Assembly (NCBI GenBank): GCA_023439545.1
Contig: JAEXNT010000020.1
Span: 1-25,352 of the forward strand
Source: Bacillota bacterium
GTDB taxonomy: Bacteria > Bacillota > Clostridia > Acetivibrionales > DTU013
Direction of reading: 5' to 3'
DNA: 25,352 bases
The position numbers were made by a program, and so were the translations under genes. Of this stretch, positions 1-7,047 are shown one piece after another. Position 1 is the first letter of the stretch; each line of letters begins with the position of its first letter. The notes below the pieces were generated by a model. The model made no database searches and was not told the DNA's origin. It saw only the letters and a list, made by a program, of their open reading frames with translations.

Positions 1-4
1 TGAC

Positions 5-61
5 CTCCTTTTGATTTTTGGTTGCAGTTGGCAGACCGCAACTAAATTATATCAAAAGGAG
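5..61. promoter_or_regulatory. Long dyad carrying Shine-Dalgarno-like arms on both strands
   Basis: An 11-bp arm CTCCTTTTGAT (5-15) is the exact reverse complement of ATCAAAAGGAG (51-61). A shorter GTTGC/GCAAC pair lies inside. On the minus strand the left arm reads as AAAAGGAGGTCA, a strong ribosome binding site for a gene that would start just beyond the left edge. On the plus strand the right arm also reads as a ribosome binding site, in front of an ATG at 67 that opens only a four-codon ORF (MTYR, stop). A TATAAT hexamer is present between the arms on the minus strand. Whether this acts as DNA operator, RNA hairpin or neither cannot be settled from the window. Confidence 0.4.
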
Positions 62-92
62 TTTTTATGACTTACCGCTAAAAGCTCTACGG

Positions 93-115
93 AACCCCGC
101 GTCTAACGCGGGGTT
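93..115 (+). terminator. Hairpin, probable rho-independent terminator (plus strand)
   Basis: A perfect 9-bp stem AACCCCGCG / CGCGGGGTT closes a 5-nt loop. On the plus strand the stem ends in a short T tract (TTTT C T). On the minus strand the tail is poor (GGTTCCG). It is therefore best read as the end of a plus-strand transcript entering from the left, placed back to back with the minus-strand terminator at 121-159. Confidence 0.6.
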
Positions 116-120
116 TTCTA

Positions 121-159
121 AATACAACAAAGGGCAGGTTCCTCTCGGAACACTGCCCT
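121..159 (-). terminator. Rho-independent terminator of the glycan operon
   Basis: Read on the minus strand, AGGGCAG (159-153) pairs with CTGCCCT (137-131). The helix continues through a 5-bp GTTCC/GGAAC segment with one bulged base and a 4-nt loop. The hairpin is followed by the T-rich tail TTGTTGTATTT. It lies about 60 bp past the stop of the solute-binding protein gene, so it should end transcription of the operon there. Confidence 0.85.
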
Positions 160-221
160 GATATAGATCGAATAGAGTTTCCTGTAAATAAAAGTTTTTA
201 CGGACGAGCTGGGCCAATTCA

Positions 222-1934
222 TTAAGATCTGGTTTTCGCAGATTCATACCACAGGTTTACATCCCTCGTAATATCCGTTCCTCCAAGCTTGTTCCAGTCG
301 CTTACGAATTTGTCGAATTCGCTGATAGGAGCTTCGCCCATAATGATCTTTATGAACTCCTCCTTTTCCATCTGGTCAAGAGCGGACTTCGTTGCAACAA
401 ACGACTTCGTTGGAGCGCCTGTGAATTTATCTCTGTAGAACTGACCGTTTGCAAAATACTGCAGACCCCACTGATAAACGCCCTGAGGACCATATATTTT
501 CATCCATCCCCACTGCGTTTTATCGCCATTTTCAAACGCCTTGATATTTCTCTGGATAGCAGCCGCCTCACCGGTCAATTTATCCTGAGTATTGGTCCTG
601 CGGGCTTCGTTCAGAGCCTGCATCGCCTCGATGTTTTTGGTAGGCGGGGCGGGGTACACGGGAGAGAATTTCCAAACGCCCACGCTTTTATTTTCAACCG
701 GCATATAGTATTTATTGAAGTCGGCCGATTTTCCCCAGCATTTCTCGGCATGCATGTTCATCAGCTTGATAAGTGCTTCCGGGTGCTCGTATCCTTTTCT
801 GACAACAAGAAAACGGGTTGCTCCGAATTTTGCCGGGGAGTAAACCTTGCCGCTGTCTGCGGAAACAAGGGAATAACCTGTCCAGTCCGAATCGGGATTG
901 TTCCTGTAGTCGCTGATCAGCGGGTACATCGGGTTCCACTGGGCTCCGTACTCCAGGCCGATCCTTCCTGCCGCTATGGTTTCGGCAACCTTTATCATAT
1001 CTTTTACTGCAAACTCCGGGTCGATCTCGCCGGCCTTGTACATATCGGCCAATATCTGAAGCGTTTGCTTTACTTCCGGCTGAACGCTTCCCCAGACCAG
1101 TGTATCCGAACCAGCCTTTATCCATATGTTGGGGTAAGCGTGATATCCGGCAAAAAAGCCCTCCAATCCCGTACTTCCGCTGTACAGATCCTTGGTAACG
1201 GCGAGTCCGTAGGTGTCGTTCCGCCCGTTTCCATCCGGATCCGATACCGTAAAAGCCTTGCAGATATCCAGAACATCGCTCATCGTCTTCGGAGGCGCAA
1301 GACCCAGTTTTGCAAGCCAGTCCGATTTGATCCAGGTATATATGCCGTCTCCGTATACGTCAGGGACAATGGTCAAAGCCATCAACCTTTCGTTTATGGT
1401 GGAACAATCCAAAACAGAAGGTCCCGGCTGTCTGTAAAAGCCCCTTATCATCGGTGTGGCATAATCGTTCCAATATTGCGTAAGGTCGGTTATCATTCCC
1501 GAATCAGCAAGCTGCCGCAGCTGATGCGCATTTACATTCACGACATCGGGAAGGTTCCCGGAGGCCAGCGTTACGGTTATTTTCTGCGAATAGGCGTCAG
1601 AATCCTCGTTTCCTCTTACTGTCCAGTCATACTTTACATTTATACCGAGTTCATCCCTGTATACGTCGAACCACCGGTTATTGTCTACCGTTTCACCCGG
1701 ACAGTTCGGTATGACATTGGATGCAAAATCATCATCTATTCCGCGCACGAAGGAAATATCTACAGGCGGTATATATTTACCTGTAACAGCAGTCGTGGAA
1801 GAGTTCTGTACTGCCGTCCCCGTTCCGGAATTTCCGCCTGAAGGATTTTGTGAGCTGCAGGCCGACAGAAGATTTACAGACAAAGCAACAGTCGCAGTTA
1901 TGTAGATAATTTTTTTATAATAACCGTGCTTCAT
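222..1934 (-). CDS. Extracellular sugar-binding lipoprotein of an ABC importer (LplA/CUT1-like)
   Basis: This 570-aa protein starts with a Lys-rich N-terminus, a hydrophobic stretch and the lipobox LSAC, with Cys26 the expected lipidated residue. A Ser/Gly/Thr-rich linker follows. The length and the body (a long alpha/beta protein with phrases such as PDVVNVNAHQLRQLADSGMI and DTYGLAV) fit the large family-1 solute-binding proteins of Firmicutes that pair with YesM/YesN systems and feed oligosaccharides to CUT1 importers. It would sit on the outer face of the membrane and capture the glycan whose breakdown products are processed by the enzymes encoded upstream. The start is supported by AGGAGG about 8 nt before the ATG. 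It is the last gene before a strong terminator, and no permease is seen, so the transporter membrane subunits must be elsewhere. The substrate is inferred only from the neighbours. Confidence 0.9.
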   Translation of the reverse strand: MKHGYYKKIIYITATVALSVNLLSACSSQNPSGGNSGTGTAVQNSSTTAVTGKYIPPVDISFVRGIDDDFASNVIPNCPGETVDNNRWFDVYRDELGINVKYDWTVRGNEDSDAYSQKITVTLASGNLPDVVNVNAHQLRQLADSGMITDLTQYWNDYATPMIRGFYRQPGPSVLDCSTINERLMALTIVPDVYGDGIYTWIKSDWLAKLGLAPPKTMSDVLDICKAFTVSDPDGNGRNDTYGLAVTKDLYSGSTGLEGFFAGYHAYPNIWIKAGSDTLVWGSVQPEVKQTLQILADMYKAGEIDPEFAVKDMIKVAETIAAGRIGLEYGAQWNPMYPLISDYRNNPDSDWTGYSLVSADSGKVYSPAKFGATRFLVVRKGYEHPEALIKLMNMHAEKCWGKSADFNKYYMPVENKSVGVWKFSPVYPAPPTKNIEAMQALNEARRTNTQDKLTGEAAAIQRNIKAFENGDKTQWGWMKIYGPQGVYQWGLQYFANGQFYRDKFTGAPTKSFVATKSALDQMEKEEFIKIIMGEAPISEFDKFVSDWNKLGGTDITRDVNLWYESAKTRS

Positions 1935-1976
1935 TTGCGTTCCTCCTGCAAGTATTTTTCGCGACTTCGATAATAA

Positions 1977-3476
1977 TTATAATTTATAAAAATTAAAATT
2001 CCGAAAATCCGCACTGCCGCCCGCTTCTGTTTCCGAGTAATAAAATATACCTATGCGGCAGCCAATAAACATATCCAGCGTATATTTCATCTGCAGCTCC
2101 CGTCCGATCTTCCTCCATTTGACGCCATCCTCCGAAACGTGGAAAGAGGCGATATCCCTGCTGTTCTCAAAGTCGAATGCTATCTTCAGGAATACGCGCT
2201 TTCCGGAGAACCGGGCTTCATATTCGGCAGCCTGCCTGCCGCCGCCGTTTTTTCTGCATGACAGAACATTACCTTCGCCTTTGCTGCCGATCTTTATTCC
2301 AACTGTGCCGTAATTCCCCTGGAATGCGATTAATCCTGCATAATCCCCGGGTTTCATGCCTTCCGTATCCAATTCCACCGTAAAAGCGCAACGAGGTCCG
2401 CTGGTCCTTTGCGTCAGTATATTTCTGGCCGTCAGTATATCGTTTACAGGAGTTTTGGTGCGCAGCCTCAAAAAGCCGGGGCGTTCCGTAAAAGACCAGC
2501 AGTCGGCGTCCGGATTGTGATTCCACTCCCATCGCAGATCCGGCAAATTCTCCGAATAATTGAAGGAATCGCTAATTATCAGAGGTTTGGCAGCATACTC
2601 CTGAAAAGGGACTTCAAAGCTTTCAGGTACCTTTCCGTTCTGTCCGATGACGGGCCACCCATTCTCCCAGGTCACCGGTATCAGATAGGGTATCCTGCCG
2701 ACAGCCCCGTGATCCTGGAACAAAACAGCATACCAGTCGCCGCTCGGAGTATCGATCAGTGCTCCCTGCGCTATCCCCATGTTGTGGTATCCCATGTCGT
2801 CATCGAGCAGGACCTTCCACTCATAATCCCCCAGGAGCTCTTCTGAGCGGCAGCACATGACGCGCCGCCTTCCATGCCCGTCTTTCGGCCAATCTATGAA
2901 GAGCAGATAATAATACCCGTTCAATTTATACGCCCGGCAGCCTTCACAACGCAGCCGCATATTATCGGAGGGTGTACTGAAAAGGATCCTTTTGACGCCA
3001 TCCTCTTTAACACCGGACAGATCCTCCTTCAGCTCGACTATGCCTATTTCCCCGTTTCCGTAAATCAGATAGGGCCTGTCGTTATCGAACAGGAAGGACA
3101 TGTCATGGTATACACCCTCCAGTACATACCTTTTCCATCCGCTTTTTTCGATATCATCGGAATGGTAGATGTAAGTCTTCTTCATATCATGGCAGACAAA
3201 GCACGCATAATATTTACCTCGGTAATATTTGAGGCTGATAGCCCACTGCCCCTTTCCATATGCGTGTTTGCCGTTTTTCAGCCGGTATATGTCGTTATCT
3301 TCGATACTGTTGAATATATATGAAACGATTTCCCAATGGACCAGATCCTTTGATTTCAGGATAGGACCTCCGGGCATCATGAACATGGTCGTCGATACCA
3401 TATAATACGTATCGCCGACGCGCAGTATGTCCGGATCCGGCATATCTGCCCAAATGATCGGGTTCCTCACTAACAT
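1977..3476 (-). CDS. Glycoside hydrolase family 43 beta-xylosidase / alpha-L-arabinofuranosidase
   Basis: This is a 499-aa cytoplasmic protein with no signal peptide. The N-terminal five-bladed propeller is recognisable from residue 5 (NPIIWADMPDPDILRVGDTY). The three acidic residues expected of GH43 can be placed: general base Asp14 in MPDPD, the pKa-modulating Asp125 in YHDMSFLFD, and the acid Glu178 in RCEGCRAYKLNGYYYL. From about residue 300 a beta-sandwich (GH43 C2 / DUF1349-like) follows, recognisable by LIISDSFNYSENLPDLRWEWNHNP. This two-domain layout is usual for enzymes that remove xylose or arabinose from the non-reducing end of short xylo- or arabino-oligosaccharides. It lies 54 bp downstream of the esterase gene and 42 bp upstream of the binding-protein gene, so it is surely co-transcribed with both. 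Xylose versus arabinose specificity cannot be read from the sequence. Confidence 0.9.
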   Translation of the reverse strand: MLVRNPIIWADMPDPDILRVGDTYYMVSTTMFMMPGGPILKSKDLVHWEIVSYIFNSIEDNDIYRLKNGKHAYGKGQWAISLKYYRGKYYACFVCHDMKKTYIYHSDDIEKSGWKRYVLEGVYHDMSFLFDNDRPYLIYGNGEIGIVELKEDLSGVKEDGVKRILFSTPSDNMRLRCEGCRAYKLNGYYYLLFIDWPKDGHGRRRVMCCRSEELLGDYEWKVLLDDDMGYHNMGIAQGALIDTPSGDWYAVLFQDHGAVGRIPYLIPVTWENGWPVIGQNGKVPESFEVPFQEYAAKPLIISDSFNYSENLPDLRWEWNHNPDADCWSFTERPGFLRLRTKTPVNDILTARNILTQRTSGPRCAFTVELDTEGMKPGDYAGLIAFQGNYGTVGIKIGSKGEGNVLSCRKNGGGRQAAEYEARFSGKRVFLKIAFDFENSRDIASFHVSEDGVKWRKIGRELQMKYTLDMFIGCRIGIFYYSETEAGGSADFRNFNFYKL

Positions 3477-3530
3477 TTTGAATAATCATTCCTTTCGCTG
3501 TTATGTCGTCTTGGAAGGTTTATTTTACTG

Positions 3531-5066
3531 TTACCTTTTCTTGAAATATTGCTTTATCAGGAATTTCATAAGATCATCCGGCTGTTTTCCGACGAATTCG
3601 GCCTTATCTCCAAATACCATACCGTAAGGAGCCTCGGGTGTGCACGGATCCCAGTGCGGCATGTCCTCTCCCGTGGAATCCTTTCCGTTGGGATCCCCCG
3701 AACGGATAAAATTGGCCCAGTAATTGCACATCTGACGGGCAAGGTCGTAATGCTTGCCTGTAAATGGCCTCCAGCACTTGGCCAGCGTCTCGAAGAAGAA
3801 CCAGAGATCCACGGAATGGAACGTTCCGGGGTTATCCCAGCCCGGTATTTCCGCGTCGAAATCGTAAAAATACATCGGAACGTTGGCGCCGGTATCGGCA
3901 TTGGCCTGTATTGCAATACGGGCGGCATATTCGATGCTGCTTACCGACGCTTTTTTCAATACCTTTTCAAGTTCGCCCGAATCTGCCTGACAAAGCGCAA
4001 GATACTCTCCGGCGTCGCTGCCGAACATCTCCGCGGCTAGTTCACGCAGTTCGTCGATGGTCCTTACCTTCGGTACGCTGAAAAATTCAGAGGAGGTCTT
4101 GCCCAAAAGCACAGGTACCATCCACCGCTTGTTTTCGAGGAACAGGTCAAATGAGACGCCCGAACTGAACCTGTTATCGACAACGGTAATCCAAAGACCC
4201 CAGAACGTCAGCTTCTCATACTCCAGCATCTTGTCACGGATATATAGAGCGTCAAGCTTTCTGGCTTCAGCCAGCGACTTTACTCCCATGAATTCAAAGA
4301 ATTTCTTTCCCTCCTGCTCGGCTTCTGCAAGTTCACGCCTTACAAAGGGCATGGGATTGTTCGGGTAAAGCTTTGTAAATATGCCGCTCTCAACGATAGC
4401 TTTTTGAAACAGGCCTTTATTCTGCGGAGAGGTCAGCTGGCTCATTACGCTTCCACCGCCTGCCGACTGGCCGCCTATCGTTATATTGTCGGGATCTCCG
4501 CCAAAAGCCGCTATATTCCTCTTTACCCACATTGTTCCGAACTGCTGGTCGAGGTTGCCGAAGTTCGCGGGCGCATCAGGCGCTTCCGCCGTTATGTCGG
4601 GATGGCACAAAAAGCCGAAGACATTCAGACGGTAATTAACGGATACTACAACTATGCCCCTGCGAGCTATTCTCTCCCCGTCAAATTCCATTTCAGCCGT
4701 ATTCCCAACCTGAAGCCCTCCTCCGAAGTACCATACAAACACCGGAAGCTTTTCCTCCGCACTGCATGCAGGCGTCCAAACATTCAGGTAAAGGCAATCC
4801 TCATCCATGGGGATTTCCGGGTCAACCGCCCATTCTCTGGAGTAGATATCGTTTTTATTCAATCCCGGAATTGCCTGCATCGATATGGGAGCAAAATCGA
4901 ATGCCATAAATGTGCCCTCCCAATTTTTTGCGGGCTGAGGAGCGCGCCAGCGATTTTCGTCCACCGGCGGCGCGGCGAAAGGAATCCCCTTGAAGCTTGT
5001 TATGCGGGGATCTGCGGCTGGAATACCTTGAACCATACCATTTTCCACTCTAACCACTCTTAACAT
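3531..5066 (-). CDS. Type-B carboxylesterase (alpha/beta hydrolase)
   Basis: The 511-aa length is typical for the carboxylesterase/cholinesterase family. Visible signatures are the N-terminal FKGIPFAAPP block, EDCLYLNVW (89-97), the oxyanion-hole region YFGGGLQVG (113-121) and the nucleophile elbow GQSAGG with Ser201. The probable other triad members are Glu327 (KTSSEF) and His417 (TFHSVDLW). The elbow has Gln where most family members have Glu (GESAGG). There is no signal peptide, so it acts in the cytoplasm. Its place between a DUF1680 glycosidase and a GH43 enzyme suggests that it removes acetyl, feruloyl or similar ester groups from imported oligosaccharides, although the family also hydrolyses many unrelated esters. 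A GAAGGGAG ribosome binding site supports the start. Confidence 0.88.
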   Translation of the reverse strand: MLRVVRVENGMVQGIPAADPRITSFKGIPFAAPPVDENRWRAPQPAKNWEGTFMAFDFAPISMQAIPGLNKNDIYSREWAVDPEIPMDEDCLYLNVWTPACSAEEKLPVFVWYFGGGLQVGNTAEMEFDGERIARRGIVVVSVNYRLNVFGFLCHPDITAEAPDAPANFGNLDQQFGTMWVKRNIAAFGGDPDNITIGGQSAGGGSVMSQLTSPQNKGLFQKAIVESGIFTKLYPNNPMPFVRRELAEAEQEGKKFFEFMGVKSLAEARKLDALYIRDKMLEYEKLTFWGLWITVVDNRFSSGVSFDLFLENKRWMVPVLLGKTSSEFFSVPKVRTIDELRELAAEMFGSDAGEYLALCQADSGELEKVLKKASVSSIEYAARIAIQANADTGANVPMYFYDFDAEIPGWDNPGTFHSVDLWFFFETLAKCWRPFTGKHYDLARQMCNYWANFIRSGDPNGKDSTGEDMPHWDPCTPEAPYGMVFGDKAEFVGKQPDDLMKFLIKQYFKKR

Positions 5067-5116
5067 GATCGATTTGCTCCCTTCATTTTCTTTATTTATT
5101 TTTAAACTATCCTTTT

Positions 5117-6913
5117 CTATTCCTGATCGATTACAGGGAAATATACCGTGTATTTTTCATCCGTCACGTCATTCAACGGTATGAACCGTATCTTCGGGTT
5201 ACGTCCGAAGGTCCTGTACTCGGTTATCCAGTTGCCCCACTCTCTTTCGCGGAAAACGGCAAGTCCTGTCTCAGGTTTCGATCTGTCCAACGCCAGCGCT
5301 TTATCTTCATCGGTCAGTCCAGCCAGAACAACCGGGCCGTCCATAAAGGCTACATAATCTTCTTTTCCCGGAATCGGGCAACAGGTTAGTTTCTTTGGAA
5401 ATTCGAGAAGTACTTCGTCATTTGACCAGGTCTGGTCGATCGCAGCATAGCCGGATGGCTTTGCCGCAGATCCGGTTTTTATGCCATTGACCAGAATGAC
5501 AGGATCTCCGGCGACCCACCACGGGATCCTGACATTGAGTCTGAAGTGCGATGGGGTTTCACATGTTACTTTTATCCTGATCCTGACTACGTCCGGTTTG
5601 TGAGTCTTTTCGGTTTGATTGTCATATTCCATCCTTACCTTAACGCGCTTGGAACCATGTCCCCAGTTGAGTTCAGAGGGGATATACTGTTGTACGTACA
5701 GGCCTTGATCGTCTTCATAATATATGCCGGTCTGAATATACGGATGCGCCTGTACGAGAGTGCCGTGGCAGCACCAGAAATCTTCCGTGGCGGTCCCCCA
5801 TTTTTTTACCGACCCTGGCGCCAGAGGTAAAAAGTAGGCGATCATACCCGTATTTTTATTCTGCTGGGCAAGGATCCCGTTCAGCATGTTTCTTTCCCAG
5901 TAATCGCCGAAGGCCGGGTCGCCCGTCCAGCGGAACATGAAGTCTGAAAGCCTCATCATGTTATAAACGGTACAATGTTCCTGGTTCTTTTCTCCAAGTC
6001 TTGCAAAGAAATCGAACGGCGGCGTCCATATTTCACCATGGGTCTGGCCTCCGGTACAATAGTAGCCCCTGTCTGTCACGGCCAGCTTCCAGTATGCCTC
6101 GACAATCCTTCTCCACCTTTCGTCCCCGGTAACCTCCCAGGCTCTGGCCGCTCCCTGAACCTCGGGGATGGTCGTGTTGGCGTGCATATTTGTCAGTGCG
6201 TCCTCTCCTTTTATAAGGCGGTCGAAAAGGCGCGGCCTGTCATATTTGTACAGTAGGTCCAGATGCTCCTGTTTACCCGTCTCGCCGTAAAGATTTGCCC
6301 AAATCTCAAGCATGCCTCCGGTTTCAAAGTCGAGTATATCGTCCATCTGAGACCTGGAGTAACCGGACGACCATTTAGTAAACCACTTTGCGAAATTGCA
6401 GAGTATCTCGAAAGCCTGGGCGTTCCCGGCATTTCTGTACATATCCCACAGTCCCATAAGGGTTTTGTGAATTGTATAATGAGGGGCCCAGACCTGCTTC
6501 CCCCTTGCGATCCAGTCAAAATACTTTTCAGGGATGGAACCTGCCCATTCCCCGCCGTTTTCCTTCTGGCATTTTCCGAGTTCCGAGATGATATGGTCCG
6601 CTTTGATTTTTATTTCAGCATCATCATTCAAAGACGACATCAAAGACGCCGCAGACAGCCAGTGGCCGAGGAAATGGCCCCGCAGCTGGCAGGCCGGATG
6701 TTCCCACCCCTTATGGCAATCGTCCAGGTCCGGCGAATAGTATATGTTGACATTGACGCCTGCCTCCGTGTAAAAATTCTGCAGGAGCTTGTTGGAATCA
6801 AGGCTCATCATGTATTTTCTGTTCAGCTCATACCTTCTTTTGACTTCTCCCGGCAACACTCTGACGCTGCCCGGGCTGACCGGCTTTACCGCATCAACCT
6901 TCCCCTTCATCAT
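5117..6913 (-). CDS. DUF1680 glycoside hydrolase (GH127/GH146-like beta-L-arabinofuranosidase)
   Basis: This is an approximately 598-aa (alpha/alpha)6-barrel enzyme of the DUF1680 clan, whose characterised members (HypBA1, GH127; GH146 enzymes) cleave beta-L-arabinofuranosides with a zinc-bound cysteine nucleophile. The expected metal/nucleophile set is present: QEHCTVYNMM contributes Glu312 and Cys314, and DFWCCHGT contributes Cys381-Cys382. The acid/base is probably the Glu in TGGQTHGEIW (about residue 294). The WCCHGT form differs from the motifs I know for GH127 and GH146, so the exact family and sugar are uncertain. The start is decided by the ribosome binding site: GGAGGGG lies inside the longest ORF (start 6928), so translation should begin at one of three adjacent ATGs at 6916/6913/6910; 6913 has the best spacing. 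No signal peptide is present. It is the first gene of the four-gene operon. Confidence 0.88.
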   Translation of the reverse strand: MMKGKVDAVKPVSPGSVRVLPGEVKRRYELNRKYMMSLDSNKLLQNFYTEAGVNVNIYYSPDLDDCHKGWEHPACQLRGHFLGHWLSAASLMSSLNDDAEIKIKADHIISELGKCQKENGGEWAGSIPEKYFDWIARGKQVWAPHYTIHKTLMGLWDMYRNAGNAQAFEILCNFAKWFTKWSSGYSRSQMDDILDFETGGMLEIWANLYGETGKQEHLDLLYKYDRPRLFDRLIKGEDALTNMHANTTIPEVQGAARAWEVTGDERWRRIVEAYWKLAVTDRGYYCTGGQTHGEIWTPPFDFFARLGEKNQEHCTVYNMMRLSDFMFRWTGDPAFGDYWERNMLNGILAQQNKNTGMIAYFLPLAPGSVKKWGTATEDFWCCHGTLVQAHPYIQTGIYYEDDQGLYVQQYIPSELNWGHGSKRVKVRMEYDNQTEKTHKPDVVRIRIKVTCETPSHFRLNVRIPWWVAGDPVILVNGIKTGSAAKPSGYAAIDQTWSNDEVLLEFPKKLTCCPIPGKEDYVAFMDGPVVLAGLTDEDKALALDRSKPETGLAVFREREWGNWITEYRTFGRNPKIRFIPLNDVTDEKYTVYFPVIDQE

Positions 6914-6932
6914 CATCTTCCCCTCCATAATG

Positions 6933-6954
6933 AGCCGAATATACTATTTCGGCT
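6933..6954. repeat. Palindrome in the leader of the DUF1680 gene
   Basis: AGCCGAA (6933-6939) and TTCGGCT (6948-6954) form a 7-bp dyad around an AT-rich 8-nt centre. It lies between the TATAAT-like hexamer (6964-6969) and the ribosome binding site, so it would be in the transcribed leader. It could be a repressor operator or an RNA hairpin; no T tract follows it, so it is not a terminator. Confidence 0.4.
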
Positions 6955-6963
6955 GCTACCTTC

Positions 6964-6969
6964 ATTATA
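6964..6969 (-). promoter_or_regulatory. Probable -10 element of the glycan operon
   Basis: The minus strand reads TATAAT here, about 50 bp upstream of the DUF1680 start. A 17-bp spacer places the -35 at 6987-6992, where the sequence (TGGTTA) is a poor match to TTGACA. A weak -35 next to a strong -10 fits a promoter that needs an activator such as the YesN-type regulator encoded immediately upstream. No terminator separates the regulator gene from this promoter. Confidence 0.5.
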
Positions 6970-6984
6970 AGATTTGATAATAAA

Positions 6985-7016
6985 GATAACCATTTACTTT
7001 TTTTTACTTCGTTATC
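6985..7016. promoter_or_regulatory. Candidate response-regulator binding site
   Basis: GATAAC (6985-6990) and GTTATC (7011-7016) form an inverted pair 20 bp apart. The interval contains a repeated GTAAA motif on the minus strand (at about 6991-6995 and 7003-7007, and a third just beyond at 7024-7028). The promoter-proximal half-site overlaps the predicted -35. This is the position expected for an AraC-family activator, but the match is by eye only. Confidence 0.3.
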
Positions 7017-7047
7017 ATTTCTTTACCTTTTGGAATTTTTGTTTTGT

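Noticed and set aside
65..247. 60-codon minus-strand ORF at the left edge
   Set aside because: It runs through two strong hairpins (93-115 and 131-159) and overlaps the end of the binding-protein gene; the text has no recognisable motif and no good ribosome binding site.
750..1841. Long plus-strand ORF of 363 codons opposite the sugar-binding protein
   Set aside because: It is antisense to a clearly real lipoprotein gene and its peptide shows no family motif; it results from codon bias of the real gene.
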